DNA of 21,141 bases from CAYIEH01 sp964362385 (GCA_964362385.1 CAYIEH010000011.1:1-21141); one strand, 5' to 3'; shown: positions 1 to 7,354, counted from the stretch's first letter. Notes: generated by a model not told the origin, from the letters alone. Translations and numbers: made by a program.

Positions 1-1333
1 AATAACCTTGTTCAATTGCTTGTTCTTTGGTTAAAGGGAAGTATTCTTGAGCTATGGTTTCATTATAGCTAAATGGAGAGAGTTCTGGAGGGAAGAATTC
101 TCCGTATTTATAAATTCTACCTTTTTTATCTACATATGGCATAGAATTCATATGATCTATGATTTTAGTCCTGAGCTTGTCGAAGGATTCCTTAGTATAT
201 TGTTTGTTGAGGATGCAATGTTGCTTGTTGCGCAGGCCGATGCAGCCGAAGAGATTGGAGTTAGATGACCCTAGTATACAATAATCGCAATTTTTGCTTT
301 CCTTAAATTGATTATAAAATTTCACGAAATAATTACCTGATGCAGCGGTAACAGCTTCATATACCAATTCCGATTTTAAAGCCCCAGATATATCTAAACA
401 ATCTTTCATGCCCCCTGCTAGCCGCCAACAATAGCTTGCGTTTTCGCTATCAAAAGCAATAAAAGTATCTTTTAAGTTTTTGGAGTTAATTATTTCATCG
501 CCGATGCAATTTACAGCGTTAGTTAAGGAAGCAAATTTATGCAAAGTATTTTTTACAAGCAATCTAAATTCCTCTTTTGTCCTCAATAATAATTCATATG
601 AACCACCATAAATTTTATTAACTCTTTCCGAGTATTCTTCTTTGGAATATTGCTTATTCCCGATACAATAAGATTTATTTCTTAACCCCGTGCATAAAAA
701 ACAGCTTTGGCAATTTACACAATCAAAAATAAATGATGAATTAATACAATCGCGCGAGTTAATAGCGAAACTGGTATTATAGCAACGATTGGTATTTATA
801 TTCTCAAAACACAATTCTGAACCGTTGGTAATAAAACAATCAAAAATCGCCTTGCTTTTATCAACACCATAAGAATAAAAAACATCTTCACCAATAACAA
901 TGGAAAATGATAAATAAACATTCTTGCAATGAGCTAAGAAACTGGCATATTCAGTATTAACATTGTCCCACCCCCATAAATTTAATACGGGAACTTTTTC
1001 TAAAAGTTCTTTGTATTGCTGAAAAAATGGCTGATTAAAATCATAATCCTTGCCATATTCAATCGCATCCCATTTATCAGACCACCAACAATCAGCACAA
1101 TAAACGGGCTGCGGCTTATCAGAAGAGTAAAGCGCTAAAAGATTTTTTTGACACAAAGAACAAGTTCTTTTATAAAGAGCTCTTTCGTTTCGCAACATTA
1201 ATCTTCTTTGGAATCTGCACTCCGGACACCAAGTCGGCGCCGGAACTTTGATTTTCTCGTAAAAAGCGAAGTCCTCGGGCTCTATAGTGAAATCCTTATG
1301 ACAATTCTGGCAATTACGCTCTTCTTTATTCAT
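1..1333 (-). CDS. Cys-rich zinc-ribbon protein with internal repeats, C-terminus cut by window edge
   Basis: An open frame runs from an ATG at 1333 leftwards to base 1 without a stop, giving at least 444 residues; the 3' end lies outside the window. Two four-Cys clusters are visible at the N-terminus: C8xxC11 with C36xxC39, and C58xxC61 with C79xxC82, typical of zinc ribbons. The middle is rich in Cys, Asn, Ser and Phe in short irregular repeats, which could be a beta-helix-like fold. A segment of about 25 residues starting GLRNK and containing NKQY occurs twice (about 217-241 and 367-391), so the body appears duplicated. The last visible part has the motif FFPPELSPF, then YNETIAQEYFPL. I associate this family with Patescibacteria, where it is usually uncharacterised or misnamed; no function is established from sequence. 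No signal peptide or membrane segment is seen, so it is probably cytoplasmic and may bind nucleic acid or protein (inference). Confidence 0.85.
   Translation of the reverse strand, partial: MNKEERNCQNCHKDFTIEPEDFAFYEKIKVPAPTWCPECRFQRRLMLRNERALYKRTCSLCQKNLLALYSSDKPQPVYCADCWWSDKWDAIEYGKDYDFNQPFFQQYKELLEKVPVLNLWGWDNVNTEYASFLAHCKNVYLSFSIVIGEDVFYSYGVDKSKAIFDCFITNGSELCFENINTNRCYNTSFAINSRDCINSSFIFDCVNCQSCFLCTGLRNKSYCIGNKQYSKEEYSERVNKIYGGSYELLLRTKEEFRLLVKNTLHKFASLTNAVNCIGDEIINSKNLKDTFIAFDSENASYCWRLAGGMKDCLDISGALKSELVYEAVTAASGNYFVKFYNQFKESKNCDYCILGSSNSNLFGCIGLRNKQHCILNKQYTKESFDKLRTKIIDHMNSMPYVDKKGRIYKYGEFFPPELSPFSYNETIAQEYFPLTKEQAIEQGY
169..187. repeat. Quasi-palindromic dispersed-type repeat inside the zinc-ribbon gene
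   Basis: The minus strand reads TCCTTCGACAAGCTCAGGA, an imperfect palindrome. I recall this string as a widely dispersed repeat in environmental bacterial genomes, but cannot check that here. It is read in frame as the residues SFDKLR of the zinc-ribbon protein. The other internal copy of this protein segment has the same length, so the repeat replaced sequence rather than adding to it, or arose by chance. Confidence 0.5.
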
Positions 1334-1389
1334 AATTCATTATTCTTAATTCAACTTAAGTCTTACTTCCCTGCCTGCCGGCAAACAGG
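1329..1389. repeat. Intergenic repeats between mreB end and zinc-ribbon gene start
   Basis: The 63-base gap holds two repeats. An AT-rich simple repeat (1331-1352) is built from CATAATTC and TTCTTAATTC units, and similar units recur inside leuS at 20989-21019. A GC-rich quasi-palindrome, CCTGCCTGCCGGCAAACAGG, lies at 1370-1389 with TGCCGGCA at its centre. The palindrome follows the mreB stop region and could fold in either transcript, but no T-run makes it a convincing terminator. I see no clear promoter for the zinc-ribbon gene here. Confidence 0.5.
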
Positions 1390-1396
1390 TTGCATC

Positions 1397-2404
1397 TTAC
1401 CTCTTATTCAATAACGTCCTCTTGTAAATTTCCAAATGATTTAAAATCAGTCCCGCTCCTTTGGCAACGCAAAAAAGCGGCTCCTCCGCGATATAAGCGT
1501 TGACTCCCAAGGTTCTTTTGAAAAAATCTGTAAGAAGGGGAATTTGCGCTCCGCCTCCTGAAATAATAATTCCTTTTTCCATCACATCGGCGACAAGTTC
1601 CGGCGGCGTTTCGTTAAAAACATTCTGCACCGCTCCGACAATATCCAAAAGATAAGAATTCAGCGCTTCGGAAACTTCGTTGGAATTAACTATTATGTCT
1701 TTCGGCAATCCGGAAATTAAATCTCTTCCTCTCACTTCCAGCGTCTTCTTGTCTTTGGAAGGCAAGGCGGCGCCAACCTGAATTTTTATCGCCTCAGCGG
1801 TATGCTCGCCTATGGAAAGAGAATATTTCTTTTTTAAATAATCGGTAATTGCCTGGTCAAATTTGTTTCCGGCAACCCGCAAAGACGCCCATGAGACAAT
1901 GCCGCCCAAAGAAACCACTGCGGTTTCCGAAGTCCCGCCGCCGATATTGACTATCATATTTCCGGAATGAGCGTTTATGGGAATGCCTGCGCCGAGAGCG
2001 GCTAAAATCGGTTCTCTTACAACATAAACTTCCTTGGCGCCCGCTTCTCTGGCGGCGTTAATGACTGCGCGGCGCTCGGTTTGAGTTATTCCCGCCGGCA
2101 CCGAAATAACCACATCAGGCTTAAAGATATTAAAAGAACCGACGGCTTTTTTGATAAAGTATTTAAGCATCGCCTTGGTAATGTAATAATCGGCAATTAC
2201 TCCTTCTCTGAGCGGCTGGTACGCCTTGATGTCGCTCGGAGTTCTGCCGATCATTTCCTTGGCTTCTTTGCCGACGGCAATAACCTTATAATCGGGAACG
2301 CTCAAAGCCACGATTGTCGGTTCGTTAATGACAAAACCGCGTCCGGGCAAAAAGACAATCGTGTTCGCTGTTCCCAAATCAATTCCGATTTTGCGTATAA
2401 ACAT
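1397..2404 (-). CDS. mreB: Rod-shape-determining actin-like protein MreB
   Basis: A 335-residue protein, the usual MreB length. MreB is a bacterial actin that polymerises on the inner face of the membrane and guides peptidoglycan synthesis in elongating cells. Visible motifs: phosphate-1 loop GIDLGTANT (residues 7-15); the MreB signature SVPAGITQTERRAV (101-114); EP at 131-132, aligning with the proposed catalytic Glu; phosphate-2 loop NIGGGTSE (153-160); and the adenosine motif SGGGA near residue 280. The phosphate-2 loop starts with Asn153 where MreB usually has Asp. An AGGA-like ribosome site lies about 10 bases upstream of the ATG at 2404. It follows murA on the same strand after 71 bases containing a GC-rich hairpin, so it may be co-transcribed with murA. 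No mreC or mreD is in the window. Confidence 0.96.
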   Translation of the reverse strand: MFIRKIGIDLGTANTIVFLPGRGFVINEPTIVALSVPDYKVIAVGKEAKEMIGRTPSDIKAYQPLREGVIADYYITKAMLKYFIKKAVGSFNIFKPDVVISVPAGITQTERRAVINAAREAGAKEVYVVREPILAALGAGIPINAHSGNMIVNIGGGTSETAVVSLGGIVSWASLRVAGNKFDQAITDYLKKKYSLSIGEHTAEAIKIQVGAALPSKDKKTLEVRGRDLISGLPKDIIVNSNEVSEALNSYLLDIVGAVQNVFNETPPELVADVMEKGIIISGGGAQIPLLTDFFKRTLGVNAYIAEEPLFCVAKGAGLILNHLEIYKRTLLNKR

Positions 2405-2420
2405 GCAAATTTTTCCTGCG

Positions 2421-2475
2421 AGCGAAGCGAGTGGCTGAAAAATTCAGCACCCCGCCTACGCTTGCGTGGCGTGGG
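2421..2475 (-). repeat. GC-rich hairpin repeat upstream of mreB
   Basis: On the plus strand a GAGCGAAGCGAG-type block (about 2419-2432) is followed by AGCACCCCGCC (2446-2456) and a stem CGCC-T-ACGC / GCGT-GGCG up to 2473. Read on the minus strand, GGCGGGGTGCT sits about 42-52 bases before the mreB start. The same GGCGGGGTGCT string lies upstream of rplK (7351-7363) and mraY (12228-12237). The stem begins right after the murA stop and has no T-run. Confidence 0.55.
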
Positions 2476-3774
2476 TTACATAATTCTTTTAATATCCGCT
2501 CCCAAATTTCTTAAACGTTCATCTAAATCTTCATACCCCCTGTCCAATTCTTCCACCCCGTCAATTTGCGATTCGCCGTCTGCGATTAACGCCGCGATAA
2601 CATTGGCGATGCCGGCTCTTAAATCCCTGACTTTTTGATTTTTGCCGAAAAGCGGGGTATGACCGGAAATCACGGCGCTGTGGGGATGTTCTTTTCCGTT
2701 AAACCGACAGGATAATTCTCCAAAGCACTTTGAGAATACTTTAATATTTGCTCCCATTAAATTCAAGTCCTCGATGTAGCCGAAGCGATCTTCATAAACC
2801 GTCTCATGGACAATTGAAACTCCTTTTGCCTGAGTAAGTAAAATTGAAAACGGCTGCTGCCAGTCGGTCATAAATCCGGGATGGGTATCGGTTTCAATTT
2901 CCGTGGCTGACAAATCTTTTGCTCCGTAAAAAACAATGCCGTCGTCTTCAATCTGATACCTGCCGCCGATTCTTCTTACGGCGCTTAAAAAAGTAATCAG
3001 GTTTTCCTGGCGCGCGTTTTTTATTTTTATTTTGTTTTGTGGCGAAGCCAAAGCCAAACAGGCGAATGAAACTGCTTCATTTCTGTCCGGTAAAATTCTG
3101 TGCCGGGCGCCGTTTAATTTTTTTACCCCTTCTATGTAAATAGTCCTGTCAGAGCCAAGTTCAATTATCGCTCCCATTTTCTGAAGCATTAAAATCAAAT
3201 CAATAATTTCCGGCTCAATTGCGGCGTTTTGGACAACAGTTCTTCCTTTCGCCAAAACCGCGGCCAATATCGTATTTTCAGTGGCTCCGACGCTTGGATA
3301 ACGAAGCGAAATTCTGGTTCCTTTCAAGCCGTTGGGGGCTTCGGCGTAAAAATAATTTTGGTCAAAATTTATCCGGGCGCCCAAAGATTTCAAAGCTTCA
3401 AGGTGAATATCAACTGGCCGGGGTCCGATTTTGTCGCCTCCTAAAATAGGAACTTCGGCTCTGCCGACGCGGTTTAAAAGCGGGCCCAAAGCAAGTACCG
3501 GAATCCTGTTTCTGCGGCTTAAAAAGCTGGCTCTGAAATTTTTAATTTCAGGCGTTTTTATGGAAAGCGCGGAGTTTCCGATTTTAACCTCGCTTCCGAT
3601 TGATTCGCAAAGCTCTTGGACGATTTCCGTATCGTCGATAAGAGGAAAATTTTCCAAAACGCATTCTTCATCAGTTAAAAGCGACGCAATCATCATTTTC
3701 GTCGCGGCGTTTTTAGAGCCCTTTGCTTCTATTTCTCCTTCCAGTTTTTCTCCGCCGATTATTTTAAATTTCAT
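2476..3774 (-). CDS. murA: UDP-N-acetylglucosamine 1-carboxyvinyltransferase (MurA), Asp-type active site
   Basis: A 432-residue EPSP-synthase-fold enzyme. It transfers enolpyruvate from PEP to UDP-GlcNAc, the first committed cytoplasmic step of peptidoglycan synthesis. Family motifs seen: KGSKNAA (18-24, the substrate-binding Lys-Asn), GPRPVDIH (117-124), the RR/GG region near 293, HPGFMTDWQQPF with the conserved Asp, and RDLRAG near the C-terminus. The active-site loop reads LGGDKIGPRP, so residue 114 is Asp where Escherichia coli MurA has Cys115. Mycobacterial and chlamydial MurA carry the same Cys-to-Asp change and are fosfomycin-insensitive. The start is the ATG at 3774, about 27 bases downstream of the predicted transcription start; no Shine-Dalgarno motif is seen. 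mreB follows on the same strand. Confidence 0.97.
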   Translation of the reverse strand: MKFKIIGGEKLEGEIEAKGSKNAATKMMIASLLTDEECVLENFPLIDDTEIVQELCESIGSEVKIGNSALSIKTPEIKNFRASFLSRRNRIPVLALGPLLNRVGRAEVPILGGDKIGPRPVDIHLEALKSLGARINFDQNYFYAEAPNGLKGTRISLRYPSVGATENTILAAVLAKGRTVVQNAAIEPEIIDLILMLQKMGAIIELGSDRTIYIEGVKKLNGARHRILPDRNEAVSFACLALASPQNKIKIKNARQENLITFLSAVRRIGGRYQIEDDGIVFYGAKDLSATEIETDTHPGFMTDWQQPFSILLTQAKGVSIVHETVYEDRFGYIEDLNLMGANIKVFSKCFGELSCRFNGKEHPHSAVISGHTPLFGKNQKVRDLRAGIANVIAALIADGESQIDGVEELDRGYEDLDERLRNLGADIKRIM

Positions 3775-3789
3775 CTTGTTGGAGTTTAA

Positions 3790-3818
3790 TTGATTAAATT
3801 ATTGATTTATAATATAAA
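3790..3818 (+). promoter_or_regulatory. Sigma70-type promoter for the PEGA gene and scpA
   Basis: TTGATT (3790-3795), a 17-base spacer and TATAAA (3813-3818) precede the ATG at 3846 by about 27 bases. It overlaps the divergent murA promoter almost completely, so the two polymerases probably compete for the same DNA. Confidence 0.5.
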
Positions 3819-3837
3819 AGAAGCGGGTTTAAATCAA
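3809..3837 (-). promoter_or_regulatory. Sigma70-type promoter for murA
   Basis: On the minus strand TTGATT (3832-3837), a 17-base spacer and TATTAT (3809-3814) lie upstream of the murA ATG at 3774. Both boxes are one or two mismatches from consensus. The predicted leader is about 27 bases. Confidence 0.6.
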
Positions 3838-3845
3838 ATTTCTTA

Positions 3846-5318
3846 ATGTCCAACAAATCCAAAAGGGTTGTGTTTATTATTTTCTGCGTCCTGTTTGTCG
3901 CAATCGGAATGGCGGTTGTTTTTTATTCCCTTGGATGGCGATTAAATCTTGAAAATTTTCAAATCCAAAAAACCGGCGCCATCTACATAAAAACCGACCC
4001 TAAAGGAGTTGTCATAAAACTTTCCGCCAAAGGCGGATTTCTGTCTTCGGATAAACAAGGCGCTTCCGGCGAAAGCAATAAAACCTACGCCGACAATAGC
4101 GGGATTCTCCAAAGCGGCACTTTAATCTCCAATCTCTTGCCCAAAACATATAAAATCAAAATTGAAAAAGAAAGTTTTCTGCCTTACTACAAAAATATCG
4201 TTGTTGAACAATCGCTGGTTACAAAACTTTCAAAAATCAAATTGATTCCGAAAAAAATTAAAGTAAGCGAAATTGCCGCTGTCAGAGGCAATAAATTAAT
4301 TGACGCGGCGGACAACGCTCAAAAAATAATCGCGCTGAATGAAAATAAAAATCTTTATTATCTTTACGACCTTAACAATCCGTCAAGCACCCTGAATATC
4401 AACGCCGCCATTGACAGCAAATTAAAACAAAATCCCGAAGTCGGTCCCGAGCAGAGCAAAACCATTGAAAAAATCGCCTTTTTGCCGTTCCAGCCGAATA
4501 ATTTGATAATTGAAAATAACCGCGATTTAAAAATTTTAGACACCGAATCATTCACGCTGAATCCGCTTGTCAAAGGGCCGATTCTAATCTGGACAGTCAA
4601 AAACTCGGATATTTATTTTATAAAAACAGCCCGCCCATTAGGCCCAACCTCGACTCGTCTTGGCGAGGCGGGCGAGGCTCGTCCTGATGGGGCGGCCGGA
4701 TTGAAAAACAAAAATCTCGCGCTTTATTCTTTTAATCTTATATTCAGAACAGAATCCTTACTGGCTGAAATACCCCAAAATTTATCAGCCATATCCGCGT
4801 TAAATGAAATTAAAGCCTCTGAATTAAACGATAAAATCGCTTTTTCCGACAAATCGGGCAATCTTTATATTTTTAACCAGAATAACAGGGAAATTAAAAA
4901 AATCGCCCACAACGCCGAAACTTTTTCATTTTCTCCAGACGATAAAAAAATCGCTTTTCTTGATAAAGACGGAAAATTGAGCATCCGCTTTTTGGAAGAT
5001 ATTGATTCCGACGTCATAAAAAAATCAGGAGATGTCAACAGAATTGAGCTGGAAAACAAAGAAAATATCCGCGGCATTGAATGGTATAAAGATTCAGCTC
5101 ATCTGTTTGTCAATTTTAGTTCAACCGCCGCCGCATCAAAACAATCAAGTTCACCGCAGGCCATAAATGAAATTAGATTTGCGGAAATTGACGACAGGTT
5201 ACCTGTTAATGTTTATCCCGTTGTAAATGGCTTTCTGCAATTTTATTACGAACCGAAAACTGATATTCTTTACCTTATAGAAAAAAATAAGCTGAAAAAA
5301 ATAGATTTTAATGAGTAA
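3846..5318 (+). CDS. Membrane-anchored PEGA-domain protein with propeller-like C-terminal region
   Basis: 490 residues. One hydrophobic segment at about 8-28 follows a KSKR start, giving an N-in signal anchor with the rest outside the membrane. Residues 43-135 resemble a PEGA domain: GAIYIKTDPKGVVIKL, then LLPKTYKIKIEKESFLPY, a beta-sandwich that sits on cell surfaces. The remainder has repeating strands with motifs such as FSPDDKKIAFLDKDGKLSI, resembling the six- or seven-bladed propeller of TolB/WD-like proteins. Function is unknown; a surface or envelope role is inferred. Residues about 262-285 are encoded by a GC-rich palindromic repeat and differ in composition (Arg, Gly, Ala, Pro) from the Lys/Asn/Ile-rich rest. 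Its last eight bases overlap the start of scpA, so the two are probably translated together, although no functional link is obvious. No Shine-Dalgarno motif precedes the ATG. Confidence 0.85.
   Translation: MSNKSKRVVFIIFCVLFVAIGMAVVFYSLGWRLNLENFQIQKTGAIYIKTDPKGVVIKLSAKGGFLSSDKQGASGESNKTYADNSGILQSGTLISNLLPKTYKIKIEKESFLPYYKNIVVEQSLVTKLSKIKLIPKKIKVSEIAAVRGNKLIDAADNAQKIIALNENKNLYYLYDLNNPSSTLNINAAIDSKLKQNPEVGPEQSKTIEKIAFLPFQPNNLIIENNRDLKILDTESFTLNPLVKGPILIWTVKNSDIYFIKTARPLGPTSTRLGEAGEARPDGAAGLKNKNLALYSFNLIFRTESLLAEIPQNLSAISALNEIKASELNDKIAFSDKSGNLYIFNQNNREIKKIAHNAETFSFSPDDKKIAFLDKDGKLSIRFLEDIDSDVIKKSGDVNRIELENKENIRGIEWYKDSAHLFVNFSSTAAASKQSSSPQAINEIRFAEIDDRLPVNVYPVVNGFLQFYYEPKTDILYLIEKNKLKKIDFNE
4630..4700. 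repeat. GC-rich imperfect palindrome read in frame in the PEGA gene
   Basis: About 70 bases at roughly two-thirds GC stand out from the AT-rich gene. The outer arms CCGCCCATTAGG and CCTGATGGGGCGG are near-complementary; the inner CCTCG/CGAGG and TTGGCGAGGCGGGCGAGG parts add more stem. It adds about 24 residues without breaking the frame. It looks like a small dispersed repeat that inserted in a loop between strands. Confidence 0.65.
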
Positions 5319-6048
5319 TCGCGAATATTTTATGTACGAAGTACAAACCGAACAATTTAAAGGCCCTCTTGAAAAACTTCTTGAACTGATTGAAGAGAAA
5401 AAAATGGAAATAAGCCAATTAAATCTGGCGTTTGTCACCGACGATTTCTTGAAATATCTGGAAACTTTAAAAGCTTTTGGCCGGCCGAAAACCGAGGAAG
5501 AAACGCGACTTTTGGCCGATTTCATCGTTGTCGCTTCGCGGCTTCTTCTAATAAAATCAAAATCGCTCCTGCCCTCTTTGGAGCTGACAACCGAAGAAGA
5601 GCGGGACATTAAAGACCTGGAAAAACGCCTGTTATTTTATCGGCAATTCAAGCCGGCAATGAATATCCTGAAAAAGCTTTATTCCGAGAAAAACTTTTCC
5701 GCGTCGCGTCCGCTTTTTGCCGGCCGGCCCGCGATTTTTCATCCTTCAAAAAATCTTGATGCCAGAATTCTCAATGCGATAATGAAAAATCTTTTTGAAT
5801 CCCTGAAGCAGCTGACTTTGGAATTCCAAACCATAGAATCGTCTCTTATTAAACTTGAAGAAAAAATTGAAGAAATCATTAAAAAAATCCAGGAAGGCAT
5901 CAATAATTTCGGCCATCTCATAAAAGAAAAATCACGGCAGGAAGTTATTGTTATGTTTTTAGCGCTTCTTCATCTCCTTCGCGAGCAAACAATTGAAGTG
6001 GAGCAAAAAGAGGGCTTTGGGGAGATTGAGATTAAAAAAACCGGTTAG
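5311..6048 (+). CDS. scpA: Segregation and condensation protein A (kleisin)
   Basis: 245 residues, the normal ScpA size. ScpA is the kleisin that bridges the two SMC ATPase heads and binds ScpB in the bacterial condensin. The N-terminal motif QFKGPLEKLLELIEEKKM followed by a DDFLKYLE helix is the conserved SMC-neck-binding part. The middle has the LADFIVVASRLLLIKSKSLLP helix pair. The C-terminus (RQEVIVMFLALLHLLREQ) is the winged helix that contacts the SMC cap. The ATG at 5311 overlaps the preceding gene by eight bases. A second ATG at 5332 (MYEVQTEQF) matches the usual ScpA start better and is an equal alternative. scpB lies 7 kb away on the opposite strand rather than next to scpA. No smc gene is in the window. 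Confidence 0.93.
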   Translation: MSNREYFMYEVQTEQFKGPLEKLLELIEEKKMEISQLNLAFVTDDFLKYLETLKAFGRPKTEEETRLLADFIVVASRLLLIKSKSLLPSLELTTEEERDIKDLEKRLLFYRQFKPAMNILKKLYSEKNFSASRPLFAGRPAIFHPSKNLDARILNAIMKNLFESLKQLTLEFQTIESSLIKLEEKIEEIIKKIQEGINNFGHLIKEKSRQEVIVMFLALLHLLREQTIEVEQKEGFGEIEIKKTG

Positions 6049-6061
6049 TACCGGTTTTTTT
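6034..6061. terminator. Bidirectional intrinsic terminator between scpA and the SDR gene
   Basis: AAAAAAACCGG (6034-6044) and CCGGTTTTTTT (6051-6061) form a stem with a six-base loop holding the scpA stop codon. A T-run follows in both directions, so it can end scpA transcription and the converging short-chain dehydrogenase transcript. Confidence 0.85.
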
Positions 6062-6071
6062 AATCATTGCA

Positions 6072-6779
6072 TTATCTAATATGATGGAACACATCCACGA
6101 TTAACCGGTTGTCCGGTTCAATTTCTCCAATAATAGTTTTATAAATCACGTCCGCCACTTGCTCCGAAGTGTGATACGGTTTTTCTTCCGGGAAAAGATT
6201 CTTGAACATTTTAGTGTCAGTTGAGCCGGGACAAACTGTCGCCCATTTTATTCCTAAATTTTTCAATTCTTCATTTAATCCTTGAGTGATGTTTATCGCC
6301 GCGGCTTTTGTCGCCGAATAAACCGCGATTTCTTCCACACCATATTCCCCCGCCCCACTGGCAATGTTGATAATTTCCCTTGTCCCATGTCTCATATTAC
6401 TTGTCGCTTTAATGTATTCTTGTGTACAAATAAACACTCCCTTCATATTGACGTCAATTACAAAATCCCAATCCTTTTCGTCCGTATCCATAAAATTTTC
6501 CCTTTTCGCCACACCGGCGTTGTTTATTAAAATATCCAATGAGCCGAATTTTTTAATCGCCTCGTCCATTGCCTTTCTGACTTGTTTTCTGTCTGTAACA
6601 TCGCCTTTGACAATTAAAATCCGCTCGGCGAATTCTGGACTAAAGATTTTTTCCAATCCGTCAGTATTTCTGCTATAGATAACGGCTCTTGCTTCTTCAC
6701 TCAAAAGTTTTTTGGCAATCGCCAATCCTATTCCGCTCGCTCCTCCGGTTATAAAAATTGTTTTATTTTTAATATCCAT
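6072..6779 (-). CDS. Classical short-chain dehydrogenase/reductase, substrate unknown
   Basis: 235 residues with a full classical SDR set: cofactor loop TGGASGIG (11-18), NNAG (86-89), Asn111, Ser141, and Tyr154-xxx-Lys158 in YSATK. These give the Asn-Ser-Tyr-Lys catalytic tetrad, so an active NAD(P)(H)-dependent oxidoreductase is expected. Arg37 in the second strand region (YSRN) suggests NADP preference (inference). The motif CPGSTDTKMF after strand 6 is typical of the family. No membrane segment is seen; it is cytoplasmic. The substrate cannot be told; fabG-like and sepiapterin-type members share these motifs. It is a single-gene unit: its own promoter lies 13 bases upstream and a terminator lies just past its stop. 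The mRNA would have a leader of only about five bases. Confidence 0.92.
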   Translation of the reverse strand: MDIKNKTIFITGGASGIGLAIAKKLLSEEARAVIYSRNTDGLEKIFSPEFAERILIVKGDVTDRKQVRKAMDEAIKKFGSLDILINNAGVAKRENFMDTDEKDWDFVIDVNMKGVFICTQEYIKATSNMRHGTREIINIASGAGEYGVEEIAVYSATKAAAINITQGLNEELKNLGIKWATVCPGSTDTKMFKNLFPEEKPYHTSEQVADVIYKTIIGEIEPDNRLIVDVFHHIR

Positions 6780-6791
6780 TTATTTTATTTA

Positions 6792-6820
6792 ATTTTAGCT
6801 TACATAATAATTAAAATCAA
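6792..6820 (-). promoter_or_regulatory. Sigma70-type promoter for the SDR gene
   Basis: On the minus strand TTGATT (6815-6820), a 17-base spacer and TAAAAT (6792-6797) stand 12 bases before the ATG at 6779. The start of transcription would fall about five bases from the start codon, a nearly leaderless message. Confidence 0.55.
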
Positions 6821-6830
6821 TTTATAAAAC

Positions 6831-6855
6831 TAAAAACCGACCCTTTTCGGTCGGT
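6831..6855 (-). terminator. Intrinsic terminator downstream of rplK
   Basis: On the minus strand ACCGACC (6849-6855) pairs with GGTCGGT (6836-6842) across a six-base loop and runs into a T-run at 6832-6836. It lies 30 bases past the rplK stop and separates rplK from the SDR gene. Confidence 0.88.
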
Positions 6856-6884
6856 CTCTAAAACTTTTTTCAATTATTGAAGGT

Positions 6885-7310
6885 TTAACCCTCCACTTCA
6901 ATTCCCATTGATCTGGCTGTTCCTTCAATTATCTTCATCGCCGCTTCAACGCTGTTGGCATTTAAATCAGCCATTTTTTTCTCCGCGATTTGCCTGACCT
7001 GCTCCTTTGTGACTTTTCCGACTTTGTTCTGCAGAGGATTGCCCGCGCCCTTTTCAACCCCCGCTGCTTTTCTCAACAAATCGGAAGCTGGCGGAGTTTT
7101 TAATTTAAACTCAAAAGTGCGGTCTTCATAAATCGTAATTTCCGCAGGCACAATATTGCCAGCCATATCTTTCGTGGCTTCGTTAAACTGCTGGCAAAAT
7201 TGGGCTATATTGATTCCGTGCTGACCCAAAGCCGGTCCGACTGGCGGCGCCGGATTAGCCGCGCCTGCCGGAATTTGAAGTTTTATAGTTGTTTTAATTG
7301 ATTTAGCCAT
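6885..7310 (-). CDS. rplK: Large ribosomal subunit protein L11 (uL11)
   Basis: 141 residues from the ATG at 7310. L11 binds the GTPase-associated region of 23S rRNA and helps factor binding. The Pro-rich N-terminal linker is present (LQIPAGAANPAPPVGPALGQ), as are the switch region PPASDLLRKAAG and the C-terminal helix ending GTARSMGIEVEG. An in-frame TTG at 7325 would add five residues (MDKTG) and is less likely, because L11 normally begins near MAKSIK. secE-nusG-rplK is the standard bacterial order, but here rplK is separated from nusG by about 180 bases with a promoter and a large inverted repeat. The rplA gene that usually follows is absent: a terminator comes directly after. Confidence 0.97.
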   Translation of the reverse strand: MAKSIKTTIKLQIPAGAANPAPPVGPALGQHGINIAQFCQQFNEATKDMAGNIVPAEITIYEDRTFEFKLKTPPASDLLRKAAGVEKGAGNPLQNKVGKVTKEQVRQIAEKKMADLNANSVEAAMKIIEGTARSMGIEVEG

Positions 7311-7354
7311 GCCGGTTTTATCCAAGAACGAAGTGATTGGCTGTAAAACCGAGC

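Noticed and set aside
47..268. 73-codon open frame on the plus strand
   Set aside because: It lies opposite the zinc-ribbon gene, which has clear Cys motifs and continuous coding; the plus frame shows no domain.
2081..2638. 185-codon open frame on the plus strand opposite mreB and murA
   Set aside because: It spans two well-supported genes and their gap in antisense, with no family resemblance; a shadow frame.
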